From Williamsia sp. (GTDB lineage: Bacteria; Actinomycetota; Actinomycetes; Mycobacteriales; Mycobacteriaceae): DNA of 64,000 nt. This document shows, in pieces, positions 10,275-21,061 of this stretch. The stretch spans positions 1 to 64,000 of the forward strand of contig NZ_JAEMTF010000014.1 in the NCBI RefSeq assembly GCF_016462415.1. The letters are read 5' to 3'. Position 1 is the stretch's first letter; the number at the start of each line of letters is the position of its first letter. The notes beneath the pieces are model-generated. The model had not been told where the DNA came from. It did not search any database and saw only the letters and a program-made list of their open reading frames with translations. Made by a program: the position numbers and the translations under genes.

Positions 10275-12248
10275 CTACTGCTGTTCGGCGCGGCGGCGCT
10301 CAGTGGACCGGGCGTCGGTGGACCGGGGATCGGGCGTTTGGGGGTCGGTCACGTCGTCGACCGGGGACGACGACTGCATCGTCGACACCGTCGAGGTGAT
10401 GGTCCGGGCGATGTCCTGCGCCGTCAGTCCCAGATCGCCGAGCAACTCACCCCGACTGCCGTGGGTCAGGAACTCCTGCGCGATCCCGAGGTTGTGCACC
10501 GGGACGTCGAGACCGGCGCCGCGCAACCGGTCGCCGATGGCCGATCCGACGCCGCCGTGCACGCCGCTGTCCTCCACGGTGACGACCAGTCGGTGCGTCC
10601 GGGCGATCTCGACGATCGAGTCGGCCACCGGGAGCACCCAACGCGGGTCGATGACCGTGGACTCGATCCCCTGCCGCGCCAGGCGTTCGGCGGTGTCGAC
10701 GGCCAACGCGCAGAACGCACCGACGCCGACGATGAGGACGTCGGAGGCCTGCGGAGAGGAGCGGTAGAGGACATCGGTCCCGTCGGAGAGCCGTTCCACG
10801 GAGCGGATGTCTTCGGGCACAGCGCCTTTGGAGTATCGCAGGGCGGTCGGACCGGTGTCGGTGTCGAGCGCCTCGCCGAGTTCTTCGCGCAACCGGACCG
10901 CGTCGCGGGGTGCGGCGACCCGGAGCCCTGGAACGAGCGCCATGAGCGACAGGTCCCACATGCCGTGATGACTCGGGCCGTCCGGACCGGTGACGCCCGC
11001 GCGGTCGAGGACCAGGGTCACCGGCTGCTTCAGCAGCGCGACGTCCATCAGCAACTGGTCGAAGGCGCGGTTGAGGAATGTCGAGTAGATGGCGACGACG
11101 GGATGCATCCCACCCAGGGCCAGACCCGCGGCGGACGTGAGCGCGTGTTGCTCGGCGATGCCGACGTCGAACAGACGATCCGGGAAACGCTCGCCGAACG
11201 GCGCGAGGCCGGTGGGGCCGGCCATCGCCGCGGTGATCGCGACGATGTCGTCGCGGCGTGCACCGGCCTCGAGCAGGGCGGCGGAGAACACCGACGTCCA
11301 GTCCTGGGGCGGCACGCTGGTGGCACGCCCGGTGAGCGGGTCGCTGATACCGATGGCGTGCATCTGGTCGGCCACGTCGGCCTCGGCGGGTGCGTATCCC
11401 ATGCCCTTGCGGGTCACGGTGTGCACGATCACCGGTCCGCCGAACGACTTTGCGTGCGCGAGAGCGGTTTCGAGCGCCTCGAGGTCGTGGCCGTCGACGG
11501 GTCCGACGTACTTCACGCCGAGGTCGGTGAACATGGCCTGCGGGGCGAGGAAGTCCTTGATGCCGCTCTTCATGCTGTGCAGTACCGCGTAGGCGAGCGA
11601 TCCGACCATGGGCACACCGGTGAGCATGCGGCGACCGTCGTCGAGGAGTTTCTCGTAGCCCGGCTGCAGTCGGAGTCCGGCCAGGTGACTGGCGAGGCCG
11701 CCGATCGTCGGCGCGTACGAACGCCCGTTGTCGTTGACCACGACGATCAGCGGGCGGTCGCCGGCGGCGATGTTGTTCAGCGCCTCCCAACACATGCCAC
11801 CGGTGAGCGCCCCGTCGCCGACCACGGCGACGACGTGACGCTGCTCGTCGCGGAGCTCGAAGGCCTTCGAGAGTCCGTCGGCGTAGGACAGCGACGCCGA
11901 CGCGTGCGACGACTCGACCCAGTCGTGCTCGCTCTCGGCACGCTCCTGGTAGCCGGTCAGACCGCCGCGCTGGCGCAGCGTGTCGAACTGGTCGCGGCGG
12001 CCGGTGACGATCTTGTGTACGTACGACTGGTGGCCGGTGTCGAAGATGACTGCGTCGGACGGGGAGTCGAAGATCCGATGGATCGCGAGCGTGAGCTCGA
12101 CCACGCCGAGGTTCGGACCCAGGTGTCCCCCGGTGGCCGCGACCTTGTCGATGAGGAACGCGCGGATCTCGCCGGCCAGATCGACGCACTCAGCGGCCGA
12201 CAGGTCCTTGAGGTCCTGCGGCGAACCGATCCGATCCAACACACCCAT
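10275..12248 (-). CDS. dxs: 1-deoxy-D-xylulose-5-phosphate synthase
   Basis: [53 protein letters not shown]. Confidence 0.97.
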   Translation of the reverse strand: MGVLDRIGSPQDLKDLSAAECVDLAGEIRAFLIDKVAATGGHLGPNLGVVELTLAIHRIFDSPSDAVIFDTGHQSYVHKIVTGRRDQFDTLRQRGGLTGYQERAESEHDWVESSHASASLSYADGLSKAFELRDEQRHVVAVVGDGALTGGMCWEALNNIAAGDRPLIVVVNDNGRSYAPTIGGLASHLAGLRLQPGYEKLLDDGRRMLTGVPMVGSLAYAVLHSMKSGIKDFLAPQAMFTDLGVKYVGPVDGHDLEALETALAHAKSFGGPVIVHTVTRKGMGYAPAEADVADQMHAIGISDPLTGRATSVPPQDWTSVFSAALLEAGARRDDIVAITAAMAGPTGLAPFGERFPDRLFDVGIAEQHALTSAAGLALGGMHPVVAIYSTFLNRAFDQLLMDVALLKQPVTLVLDRAGVTGPDGPSHHGMWDLSLMALVPGLRVAAPRDAVRLREELGEALDTDTGPTALRYSKGAVPEDIRSVERLSDGTDVLYRSSPQASDVLIVGVGAFCALAVDTAERLARQGIESTVIDPRWVLPVADSIVEIARTHRLVVTVEDSGVHGGVGSAIGDRLRGAGLDVPVHNLGIAQEFLTHGSRGELLGDLGLTAQDIARTITSTVSTMQSSSPVDDVTDPQTPDPRSTDARSTERRRAEQQ

Positions 12249-12340
12249 CGACGCTCCTTCCACGTGCGTTCGGCCAGTCTACGGAAAGCCGGGGGGCCTG
12301 CGGCGCCGTCGTCACGTGTCGTGGCCCACCGTGGCGGAGT

Positions 12341-13675
12341 TCACCGGGTCGGGACGAGTGCCGCGATCGCCTCGACGTGGTGCGTCATCGGGAAAGCGTC
12401 GAATCCCTCGATCTCGGCCGGTCGGTACCCGAGATCGCGGTAGGTGCCGAGGTCGCGGGCAAAGGTGGCGGCGTCGCATCCGATGTGGACGACGAGGCGC
12501 GGCTCCGCGGCACAGATCGCGCCGACGACCCCCGCCCCGGCGCCCGCACGCGGCGGGTCGACGACGACGATGTCGGGCGCGTCGAGGGTGTCGACGGCAT
12601 CGGCGACGGGTGCCCGGACGATCCGCACCCGGTGGTCGCCGGCGAACGTGGCCTCGGCTGCGGCCACCGCGGCCGTGTCGGCCTCGACGACGAGCACGCG
12701 ATCGAGACCGTCGACCGAGTCGACGAGTTGACCGGCGAAGACCCCGACACCGCCGTAGAGATCCCAGGCCACGCGTGCGGACGGGGCGTAGGCCTGCGCC
12801 ATCGACACGATCGTGGCGCCGTAGCGGGACGGTGCCTCGCGGTGGGCCTGCCAGAACGCGGTGACCGGGAGGTCCCAGCGTCGGTCGTCGACGCGGTGCA
12901 CGGCCATCGCATCGCCGGCGATCACCGTCTCCACGCTGCGGGGTCGGGCGGCACGCGAGCGTTGGGCACGCCCGCGGTCACCGCTGTAGGACCGGTTGCT
13001 GCGTCGGCGTCCCTGCCGGTCGCGGGTCCGTCGATCCGACGGCTCGGGTGGCCCCTCCGAGGTGATCTCGGTGAGGTGGCGGGCTCCGTCGTCATCGCGC
13101 ACCACGACGAGCTCGGATCCGGGACGGTATCGGTGCGCGGTGAGGTCGGCGAGCAGACCGTCGACGGGTTGCGCGCAGTCGACACCGACGACGATCGCGT
13201 CGGAGGCGTGTACGTGCATGCCGGGGGTACCGGTGGCGTCGACGCCCATCCGTACCCGGGTGCGCCACCCGGTGGGCGCCCCGAGCGAGCGGACCGGGAC
13301 CTCGAACTGCCCGGCCTCGAACCCGCCGACCCTCTCGAGCAGATCACTGATCACGAGGCTCTTCATCGTGCGAGCGTGGGTGTCGTCGACGAAGGAGAGA
13401 TCACAGCACCCCGCCCCCGCCGCCGCGGCCGGACACAGCGGGTCGATCCGATGGGGTGAGGGGTCGAGGATCTCGATGACCCGGGCGTGGCAGAACGACG
13501 GCTTGCGGGCGTCGGTGACCTCGACGAGCACTCGTTCGTCCGGCAGCGCGTTGCGCACGAACACCGCACGGCCGTCATGGCGTCCGACGACCACACCGCC
13601 GTGTGCCGCGCGCAGGCCGTCGATCTCGAACCGGTCCCCGACGGTGACCGTCGTCGCGGGCCGTTGATCGCTCAC
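12341..13675 (-). CDS. Class I SAM-dependent RNA methyltransferase, TRAM domain (TrmA/RumA-like)
   Basis: N-terminal TRAM-like domain; WDLYGGVGVFAGQL; IVVVDPPRAGAG; Rv2689c synteny. Confidence 0.88.
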   Translation of the reverse strand: MSDQRPATTVTVGDRFEIDGLRAAHGGVVVGRHDGRAVFVRNALPDERVLVEVTDARKPSFCHARVIEILDPSPHRIDPLCPAAAAGAGCCDLSFVDDTHARTMKSLVISDLLERVGGFEAGQFEVPVRSLGAPTGWRTRVRMGVDATGTPGMHVHASDAIVVGVDCAQPVDGLLADLTAHRYRPGSELVVVRDDDGARHLTEITSEGPPEPSDRRTRDRQGRRRSNRSYSGDRGRAQRSRAARPRSVETVIAGDAMAVHRVDDRRWDLPVTAFWQAHREAPSRYGATIVSMAQAYAPSARVAWDLYGGVGVFAGQLVDSVDGLDRVLVVEADTAAVAAAEATFAGDHRVRIVRAPVADAVDTLDAPDIVVVDPPRAGAGAGVVGAICAAEPRLVVHIGCDAATFARDLGTYRDLGYRPAEIEGFDAFPMTHHVEAIAALVPTR

Positions 13676-15699
13676 GAGTCGGCCGGACCGGAGGGTCGGT
13701 CACCGGGGACCATGCCGCGGCGGGTGTCACCCGGGGCGTTGTAGACGCGATCGCGGTTCTTGCGCCGGTCCGATGAACTGAGCTGCCACGGAACCGAGGT
13801 CACCATCACTCCCGGCTCGAACAGCAACCGTCCCTTGAGTCGTAGCGCCGACTGGTTGTGCAGGATCTGCTCCCACCAGTGACCGACGACGTACTCCGGG
13901 ATGAACACGGTGATGACGTCGCGGGGCGACTCCCGCCGCAGGCGACGCACGTAGTCGATGACCGGGCGGGTGATCTCGCGGTACGGCGACGCGATCACCT
14001 TGAGCGGGATGGAGATGTCGCTGCCCTCCCACTCGGCGACCAGGCGGCGGGTGTCGCGGTCGTCGACGTTGACCGTGATCGCCTCGAGGTTGTCCGGGCG
14101 GGTCGCCCGCGCGTAGGCCAGCGCCCGCTTGGTGGGCAGGTGCAGCTTGGACACCAGGACCACCGAATGCGTACGACTGGGCAGGATCGTCTCGAAGTCG
14201 GTGTTGTCGAGTTCGGTCTGCACCGACGCGTAATGCCGGTGGATGAGCTGCATCAGGACGTAGATGGCGACCATCGTGACGATCGCGATCCATGCCCCGG
14301 CCAGGAACTTGGTGATGAGCACGATGATCAGGACCGTGCCGGTCATCAGCAGGCCGATCGAGTTGATGACCCGCGACCGCTGCATGCGGTTGCGCGCGCT
14401 CGGGTCGGTCTCGGTGCGCAGATGTCTCGTCCAGTGCCGGACCATGCCGATCTGGCTCAGGGTGAACGACACGAACACACCGACGATGTAGAGCTGGATC
14501 AGGGCGGTGACCTGTGCACCGAAGGCGGCGACGAAGACGATCGCGGCGATGGCCAGGAACAGGATGCCGTTGCTGAACGCCAGCCGGTCGCCGCGGGTGT
14601 GCAGCTGGCGCGGCAGGTAGCGGTCCTGCGCCAACACCGAACCGAGGACCGGGAAGCCGTTGAACGCGGTGTTCGCGGCGAGCACGAGGATGAGTGCGGT
14701 GACGATGGTGATGAAGTAGAAGCCGGGGGTGAAGTCGCGGAACACGGCGTGCGCGAGCTGCGCCACGAGCGACTTCTGCTGGTAGTCGGCCGGCGCACCG
14801 GTCAGATCCTTGGCCGGGTTCTCCACGTACTTCGCGCCGATCTTCTGGGCGAGCACGATGATCCCCATCAGCAGCACGACCGCGATCCCGCCGAGCAGCA
14901 GCAACGTCGTCGCGGCGTTGCGCGACTTGGGCTTCTCGAACGCGGGGACGCCGTTGCTGATGGCCTCGACACCGGTCAGCGCCGCACATCCGGACGAGAA
15001 GGCCCGCGCGATCAGGAAGACGAAGGCGATCCCGACGAGATGGCTGTTCTCGGCCTTCACGCCGAAATCGGCGGTGTCGGAGGAGACGTCGGTGCCCAGG
15101 ATGAAGATCTGGATGAAACCCCAGATCAGCATGATCACCATGCCCGCGATGAACGCGTAGGTGGGGATGGCGAACGCGGTCCCCGATTCACGGATACCGC
15201 GCAGGTTGATGCTGGTGATCAACACGATGGCCGCGATACAGAACAACACCCGGTGCTGCTCCACGAACGGGATCGCCGAACCGATGTTCTCCGCTGCCGA
15301 GGAGATCGAGACCGCAACGGTGAGAATGTAGTCCACGAGCAGGGCGCTGCCGACGGTCAGACCGGCGCGAGGCCCCAGGTTGACCGTGGCGACCTCGTAG
15401 TCACCACCGCCGGAGGGGTAGGCGTGCACGTTCTGCCGGTAGCTGGCGACCACGACGACCATCACCACCGCGACGGCGAGACCGATCCAGGGTGTGTAGG
15501 TGTACGCCGAGAGGCCCGCGACCGAGAGGACCAGGAAGATCTCCTGCGGGGCGTAGGCCACCGAGGACATCGCGTCCGAGGCGAACACCGGCAGCGCGAT
15601 GCGCTTCGGCAGCAGTGTGTGTCCGAGTTTGTCGCTGCGAAACGGGGTACCCAGAACCATCCGCTTCGTTGCGACGGACACCTTCGACATTCGGGACAC
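13672..15699 (-). CDS. APC family permease
   Basis: RIALPVFASDAMSSVAYAPQEIFLVLSVAG...YPSGGGDYEVATVNLGPRAGLTVGSALLVDYILTVAVSISS; about 12 TM; Rv2690c synteny. Confidence 0.88.
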   Translation of the reverse strand: MSRMSKVSVATKRMVLGTPFRSDKLGHTLLPKRIALPVFASDAMSSVAYAPQEIFLVLSVAGLSAYTYTPWIGLAVAVVMVVVVASYRQNVHAYPSGGGDYEVATVNLGPRAGLTVGSALLVDYILTVAVSISSAAENIGSAIPFVEQHRVLFCIAAIVLITSINLRGIRESGTAFAIPTYAFIAGMVIMLIWGFIQIFILGTDVSSDTADFGVKAENSHLVGIAFVFLIARAFSSGCAALTGVEAISNGVPAFEKPKSRNAATTLLLLGGIAVVLLMGIIVLAQKIGAKYVENPAKDLTGAPADYQQKSLVAQLAHAVFRDFTPGFYFITIVTALILVLAANTAFNGFPVLGSVLAQDRYLPRQLHTRGDRLAFSNGILFLAIAAIVFVAAFGAQVTALIQLYIVGVFVSFTLSQIGMVRHWTRHLRTETDPSARNRMQRSRVINSIGLLMTGTVLIIVLITKFLAGAWIAIVTMVAIYVLMQLIHRHYASVQTELDNTDFETILPSRTHSVVLVSKLHLPTKRALAYARATRPDNLEAITVNVDDRDTRRLVAEWEGSDISIPLKVIASPYREITRPVIDYVRRLRRESPRDVITVFIPEYVVGHWWEQILHNQSALRLKGRLLFEPGVMVTSVPWQLSSSDRRKNRDRVYNAPGDTRRGMVPGDRPSGPADS

Positions 15700-15789
15700 G
15701 TGGCAACCATAGGGCGTGGTGGGTCCCCGGGCGACGCGGGGCGGTACGGTTCGATGCGCAGGTCCGAGCGCCTACCGAGGAGGCCGCAG

Positions 15790-16455
15790 GTGCGGGTTGT
15801 GATCATGGGGTGCGGCCGCGTCGGTTCGTCGCTGGCCCTCGCCCTCGAGGACAAGGGACATTCGATCGCCGTCGTCGATCGAGACGAGTCGGCGTTCCGT
15901 CGCCTCGGTCCCGGTTTCCGCGGCACCACCGTGCGCGGAGTGGGCTTCGACCAGGACATCCTCCGGTCGGCAGGGATCGCCGAGGCCGATGCGTTCGCCG
16001 CGGTGTCATCCGGCGACAACTCGAACATCATCGCCGCCCGCGTGGCACGGGAGACCTTCGGTGTCGAGAAGGTCGTCGCCCGGATCTACGACGCGAAACG
16101 CGCCGCGGTCTACGAACGTCTGGGCATCCCGACCGTCGCCACCGTCCCCTGGACCACACAGCGGTTCGTCGCCGCGCTCGGCGAGGGCAGTCCCGCCACG
16201 GCGTGGAAGGACCCCTCGGGGTCGGTGGTGGTCACCCTGATGGCGTTCCACGAGTCCTGGGTCGGCCAGACGGTCAAGGCCTTCCAGGAGGAGACCGGAG
16301 CTCGTGTGGCCTTCATCAACCGACTCGGCAATGCGCTCCTGCCCGAGCCCCGCACGGTGCTGCAGCAGGACGACAACGTCTTCGTCGCGGTGCTGCGTGA
16401 CAACCGGGAGAACGCCGCGGCGATCGCCGGCGCGCAGCGGGACGGCGGCCAGTGA
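15790..16455 (+). CDS. ceoB: TrkA family potassium uptake protein (CeoB-like)
   Basis: VRVVIMGCGRVGSSLALALEDKGHSIAVVDRDESAF; RCK N-terminal Rossmann fold. Confidence 0.9.
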   Translation: MRVVIMGCGRVGSSLALALEDKGHSIAVVDRDESAFRRLGPGFRGTTVRGVGFDQDILRSAGIAEADAFAAVSSGDNSNIIAARVARETFGVEKVVARIYDAKRAAVYERLGIPTVATVPWTTQRFVAALGEGSPATAWKDPSGSVVVTLMAFHESWVGQTVKAFQEETGARVAFINRLGNALLPEPRTVLQQDDNVFVAVLRDNRENAAAIAGAQRDGGQ

Positions 16456-16537
16456 ACATCTCCGACCACCGGGTGGCTCGCGCCCGGCCGATCCGCCCGT
16501 CCGTGGGCGGCACCGTCTCAACCGAGGGAACACGTCG

Positions 16538-17197
16538 ATGAAGGTGGCCATCGCCGGTGCCGGCGCGGTCGGGCGGTCGATCGCCCGCGAACTGCTCAGC
16601 AACTCCCACGAGGTGATGCTTCTCGAGCGTCAGCTCGACCACATCGACTCCTCGGCCGTGCCGGGTGCGAGTTGGGTCAACGCCGATGCGTGTGAGCTCG
16701 ACAATCTCGAACAGGCCCAGTTGCAGACCTACGACGTGATGGTCGCCGCGACCGGCGACGACAAGGCGAATCTCGTCGTCAGCCTGCTGGCCAAGACCGA
16801 GTTCGCCGTGGGCCGTGTCGTCGCCCGCGTGAACGACCCCCGCAACGAGTGGCTCTTCGACGAGGCATGGGGTGTCGACGTCGCGGTGTCCACCCCGCGC
16901 ATCCTCGCCTCCCTGGTCGAGGAGGCGGTGTCGGTGGGTGATCTGGTGCGGCTGATGACGTTTCGGCAGGGTCAGGCCAACCTGGTCGAGATGACCCTGC
17001 CGCCGAACACGGCGTTCGCCGGGAAACCGGTACGCAAACTGGATCTGCCGCGCGACGCCGCGCTGGTGGCGATCCTGCGGGGTGGACGGGTGATCGTGCC
17101 GCAGTCCGACGATCCGGTGGAGGGCGGCGACGAGCTCGTCTTCATCGCACCCGCGGAGGTCGAGGAGGCACTCCGCGAGGCGATCCTCAATCTCTAG
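16538..17197 (+). CDS. ceoC: TrkA family potassium uptake protein (CeoC-like)
   Basis: MKVAIAGAGAVGRSIARELLSNSHEVMLLER; RCK-N/RCK-C; tandem with ceoB. Confidence 0.9.
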   Translation: MKVAIAGAGAVGRSIARELLSNSHEVMLLERQLDHIDSSAVPGASWVNADACELDNLEQAQLQTYDVMVAATGDDKANLVVSLLAKTEFAVGRVVARVNDPRNEWLFDEAWGVDVAVSTPRILASLVEEAVSVGDLVRLMTFRQGQANLVEMTLPPNTAFAGKPVRKLDLPRDAALVAILRGGRVIVPQSDDPVEGGDELVFIAPAEVEEALREAILNL

Positions 17198-17891
17198 AGG
17201 CGATCTCGCCGGTCGGCTCGGAATCGGTGTCGGCCTCGGTGTCGAGCACCGACTCCTCGATGCGTTCGGCCCGGCGCACCAGTAGCACCGTTGCCAGGGC
17301 GGCCAGAGCGGTCAACGGCCACCCCATCCCGATACGCGCCGCGGCGAGCAGACCGGTCTGGTCGGAGTCGTAGAGAAACGACTGGACCAGATATCGCACC
17401 CCGAACAGGGCGGCCCAGATGGCGGTCGCGATGTCGTATGCGATCAGCGTCCGACGGTGTTTGCGCCAGGCGGTTCCGTTGGCGTTCACCACGTTCCAGA
17501 TGACACCGACCAACGGCCAGCGCACCACGATGGACAGCACGAACACCCCGGCGTACAGCACTGACGTCCAGATCCCGAACAGGAAGAAACCCTTGGCGTC
17601 GCCGGTGCGGTGGGCGATGAACACACAGATGGCGACACCGAACAGCCCGGATACCGCCGGCTGGATCGGTTCGCGACGCAGCAGTCGGAACGCGAGGACG
17701 GCGACGGCGACGGCAACGGCCGCGACGATGGCCGGGGTGAGGTCGAAGATCGAGTTGACCGTGACGAAGACGACGATGGGGACCGTCGAGTAGATCAGAC
17801 CGGCGATGCCGCCCATCTGCTCGAGCAGGGTCGGGGCGACCCGTTCGACCTCTTCCGTCACCGTCGGGTCGGACTCGGGGTCAGTCGTCAC
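17187..17891 (-). CDS. DUF3159 domain-containing membrane protein
   Basis: LLEQMGGIAGLIYSTVPIVVFVTVNSIFDLTPAIVAAVAVAVAVLAFRLLRREPIQPAVSGLFGV; Rv2693c synteny. Confidence 0.88.
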   Translation of the reverse strand: MTTDPESDPTVTEEVERVAPTLLEQMGGIAGLIYSTVPIVVFVTVNSIFDLTPAIVAAVAVAVAVLAFRLLRREPIQPAVSGLFGVAICVFIAHRTGDAKGFFLFGIWTSVLYAGVFVLSIVVRWPLVGVIWNVVNANGTAWRKHRRTLIAYDIATAIWAALFGVRYLVQSFLYDSDQTGLLAAARIGMGWPLTALAALATVLLVRRAERIEESVLDTEADTDSEPTGEIASRD

Positions 17892-18252
17892 CGAGGAGCT
17901 CGTAGTACGGGTTGTAGATCACCTTCGCGCCGTCCTTCTCGCCCAGCCGACCGCGGACGGTGAGCTTGCGGCCGGGCTCGATGCCCGGGATGCGATTGCG
18001 GCCGATCCACTTCAGGTTCACCACATCGGTGCCGTCGAAGAACTCGGCGACCACACCGGTCTTGGCTGCCTTCGAGCAGGTCTGGACGGAGCGGAGCTCG
18101 CCGAGCATGCTGACCTCTTCACCACGCGCGCAGTCACACGCGCGTTGGGCTCCGGTCGCCTGCGACTCCTCGGAGATCTTCTCGGCGTCGAGCTGCTCGA
18201 GATCCTCGGTGAGCCTCTTGGTGAGGCGTTTGAGGTATCCGGCTGCGGTCAT
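17881..18252 (-). CDS. OB-fold nucleic acid binding domain-containing protein
   Basis: MTAAGYLKRLTKRLTEDLEQLDAEKIS...ELRSVQTCSKAAKTGVVAEFFDGTDVVNLKWIGRNRIPGIEPGRKLTVRGRLG; Rv2694c synteny. Confidence 0.85.
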   Translation of the reverse strand: MTAAGYLKRLTKRLTEDLEQLDAEKISEESQATGAQRACDCARGEEVSMLGELRSVQTCSKAAKTGVVAEFFDGTDVVNLKWIGRNRIPGIEPGRKLTVRGRLGEKDGAKVIYNPYYELLGDD

Positions 18253-18354
18253 CTCCACCCTTTCGGTGCCTGCGGCACTGGGGCTGCTCTGCCCCTCTTG
18301 CGCCAGCGTAACCCCCGTCCGCGCAACCCACCACCTGCGGGGCAGTATCGCGGT

Positions 18355-19113
18355 ATGACCGACTCCGACACCGAATTCGCGACCGTCTCACCGAGGCCAT
18401 CTGCCCTGGTCGCGCTGCCGGGAACCGGATCGGACGCCGACTACGCCCGGCGGGCCTTCACGCCGGCCGCGCGGGCACTCGGGCTCGAGTTGATCGCGGT
18501 GGACCCCTCGGCCGACGGCATCGAGGTGGGATACCGGAGGGCGCTCGACGCCGCTGCCGCGCAGCACCGACACCTCCTGGTCGGCGGCGTGTCGATCGGG
18601 GCGTGCGTGGCACTGGACTGGGCCGTGGACGACGAGCGGTGTGTCGGCGTGTTCGCGGCGTTGCCACCGTGGCTCGGCTCCGCCCACGATGCACCGGCGT
18701 CGCACAGCGCGCGGTACACCGCCGAGCTCATCGACCGCCTCGGCCTCGAGGGTGCGATCGCGGCCATGGTCGCGGGCAGCCCGGCGTGGCTCGGCGCGGA
18801 ACTTAGTCGGTCGTGGTCGGCCATCGGGCCCGTGCTGCGCGCACATCTCGACGAGGCCGCCGTCCTGCCGATCCCGACCCGCGACCGGGTGGCAGCACTG
18901 CGGGTCCCGTTGATCATCACCGCGGCGGTGGACGACCCGGTGCACCCGATCGCCGTCGCCCGACGCTGGGCCGAGTGCGCACCGCAGGCGGTCCTGCGGT
19001 CGGTCACCCTCGAGCAGTGGGGCGCCGACGCCGCGATCCTCGGACGCGAATGCGTCCGCGGGTGGCTCGCGGCGATCGGCGCGCAGAGTCCGTCGCGGTC
19101 TCAGCGACCCTGA
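18355..19113 (+). CDS. Alpha/beta hydrolase
   Basis: ALVALPGTGSDADYARRAFTPAARALG ... LVGGVSIGACVALDWA; Rv2695 synteny. Confidence 0.8.
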   Translation: MTDSDTEFATVSPRPSALVALPGTGSDADYARRAFTPAARALGLELIAVDPSADGIEVGYRRALDAAAAQHRHLLVGGVSIGACVALDWAVDDERCVGVFAALPPWLGSAHDAPASHSARYTAELIDRLGLEGAIAAMVAGSPAWLGAELSRSWSAIGPVLRAHLDEAAVLPIPTRDRVAALRVPLIITAAVDDPVHPIAVARRWAECAPQAVLRSVTLEQWGADAAILGRECVRGWLAAIGAQSPSRSQRP

Positions 19114-19994
19114 CGGCGACGCAGGCGTTGCAGAGCCGATCCCGACGAGCGACGGGCCGGCTCGGGCTCGGGTTCGGGTTCCGGTTCGACCTCGGCGACA
19201 GGGTCGGCGTCCGGATCGGGCTCGGCGATCACCTGGGCGCGGGCGATCTGCTCCCGCGCGCCCTCCCCCTCGGTCAGCGAGTCGATGACCAGCTCGTCGG
19301 CGGGTGTCGACTCCTCGACGGCGTCCACCGTGGCCGCGCCCGGCTCGGCGCCCTCGGTGGCCATGTGTTCCTGGGCGGCGGCGACCTGCTCGGCCAACAC
19401 CGGCGGCAGGATGACCGGCAACGCGTCGCGCGGTGGGTGTGGATCCGACCCGCGCCGTACGACCGACTCGCTCAGCACCGCACGCGCGACCGGGGCCAGG
19501 TCGTCGGCGAGTTCGGGCGGGCCGCTGCACACGCAACGGACCATCCAGCGCGGCCCGTCGACACCGATGAACCGGTGTACCGCGCCGGGGACGGCGGCGA
19601 CCACCTCGCGGCCCCAGTGACCGTCCTCGATCGCGGTCTGCGCGCCCTCGGTCTGCAACGACTCGACGAGCTCGCCCACGACCTCACGCCACATGCCCGG
19701 TGACCGCGGTGCCGCGAACGCGGCGACGCTGATACGTCCGTGCGGTGTGACGAGGTAGACCGCCTGCGGTTGGTGGTCGGCGGTCATCTCCACGGTCACC
19801 TGGCCGCCCTCGACCACCGGGACGAGAACCGACCCCAGATCGAGGTGCGAGTTGCCCAGGTCGATCTCGGACGCCAGGTCCTCGATGTCGTACGGACCGC
19901 GACCGGCGCCGATCTCGGCGGGTCCGGAATCCGGACCCGTGGCGGGGTCGACGTCGGTGGTGTCCTTGGAACGGGATCCGCGTCGCGCGGCCAT
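19101..19994 (-). CDS. DUF3710 domain-containing protein
   Basis: GPYDIEDLASEIDLGNSHLDLGSVLVPVVEGGQVTVEM...GHWGREVVAAVPGAVHRFIGVDGPRWMVR; Rv2696c synteny. Confidence 0.88.
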   Translation of the reverse strand: MAARRGSRSKDTTDVDPATGPDSGPAEIGAGRGPYDIEDLASEIDLGNSHLDLGSVLVPVVEGGQVTVEMTADHQPQAVYLVTPHGRISVAAFAAPRSPGMWREVVGELVESLQTEGAQTAIEDGHWGREVVAAVPGAVHRFIGVDGPRWMVRCVCSGPPELADDLAPVARAVLSESVVRRGSDPHPPRDALPVILPPVLAEQVAAAQEHMATEGAEPGAATVDAVEESTPADELVIDSLTEGEGAREQIARAQVIAEPDPDADPVAEVEPEPEPEPEPARRSSGSALQRLRRRQGR

Positions 19995-20000
19995 ATCTCC

Positions 20001-20501
20001 TCAGCCTTCTTCGTCCGGGGCGGGTCGGTCGGTGTCCGACAGCAGCGCATGTCCGCCGCTGGAACCGTAACCGCCTGCTCCCCTGCTGGTCTCGTCGAGT
20101 GAGTCCACTTCGACGAATTCCGGTAGCTCGACCCGCTGCACGAGCAGCTGTGCGATCCGGTCGCCGCGGGCGATCGAGATCGGCTCGCCCGGGTCGAGAT
20201 TGATCAGGCACACCTTGATCTCGCCGCGGTATCCGGCGTCCACGGTGCCCGGTGTGTTGACGATGGACAGACCCGCGCGGGCCGCGAGACCCGAGCGGGG
20301 ATGGATCAGCCCGACCGTCCCCACCGGGAGCGCGATCGCGATGCCCGTGGGCACCAGCACGCGTGCGCCCGGGGCCAGGACGGTGTCGATCGCGCTACAC
20401 AGATCGACGCCTGCATCACCGGGATGGGCGCGTACGGGAGCGGGGATCGTGGGATCGAGTCGCCTGAACGCGACCGTCCCCACCTGCACATCGACTGCCA
20501 C
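20001..20501 (-). CDS. dut: dUTP diphosphatase
   Basis: [55 protein letters not shown]-terminal motif. Confidence 0.97.
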   Translation of the reverse strand: MAVDVQVGTVAFRRLDPTIPAPVRAHPGDAGVDLCSAIDTVLAPGARVLVPTGIAIALPVGTVGLIHPRSGLAARAGLSIVNTPGTVDAGYRGEIKVCLINLDPGEPISIARGDRIAQLLVQRVELPEFVEVDSLDETSRGAGGYGSSGGHALLSDTDRPAPDEEG

Positions 20502-20523
20502 GAACGCAGACTACGCTGGAGCG

Positions 20524-21039
20524 GTGGCTTCGTTCTCATCGACCGACGCGAGGAATTCCCCGCCGGTCACCGACCGTTTCAGCGAACGTCTGCGCGTCCC
20601 GTGGTGGTGGTGGCTGGCCGCGGCCGTCGTCGTCGGCGTCTTCGGGTACGAGCTGCAACTGTCGCTGCACAAGGTGTCGTGGAGCCCCGTCGTCTACGTG
20701 ATCCTGGCCCTGCTGGGCGCGTGGATGTTGTGGTCGATGGGACGGGCGCAGATCCGGGTGAGCACCGACGGGGAACTCTTCGCGCACAAGGCGCATCTAC
20801 CGGCGACGGTGATCACCCGGGCGGCCACCATCCCGGCGACGGCCAAGAGTTCGGCGTTGGGACGTCAGCTCGACCCGGCGGCGTTCATGATGCACCGCGC
20901 GTGGGTCAAGACGATGGTCCTGCTCGTCCTCGACGACCCGGACGATCCGACGCCGTACTGGTTGGTCAGCACGCGCCGCCCCGGAGAGCTGATCGCCGCG
21001 CTCGGCATGACCGACGCCGCGGCGACCGACGAGGCCTGA
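20524..21039 (+). CDS. DUF3093 domain-containing membrane protein
   Basis: FSERLRVPWWWWLAAAVVVGVFGYELQLS...KTMVLLVLDDPDDPTPYWLVSTRRPGEL; Rv2698 synteny; GTG start. Confidence 0.88.
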   Translation: MASFSSTDARNSPPVTDRFSERLRVPWWWWLAAAVVVGVFGYELQLSLHKVSWSPVVYVILALLGAWMLWSMGRAQIRVSTDGELFAHKAHLPATVITRAATIPATAKSSALGRQLDPAAFMMHRAWVKTMVLLVLDDPDDPTPYWLVSTRRPGELIAALGMTDAAATDEA

Positions 21040-21061
21040 GCCGCAACGTTGCCGTGAAACG

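Noticed and set aside
10155-12443. 762-aa + strand ORF opposite dxs
   Set aside because: Antisense shadow of dxs; no recognisable motifs.
13858-16455. 865-aa ORF spanning antisense of the APC permease and ceoB
   Set aside because: Only the C-terminal part (from GTG 15790) is real (CeoB); the rest is antisense low-complexity.
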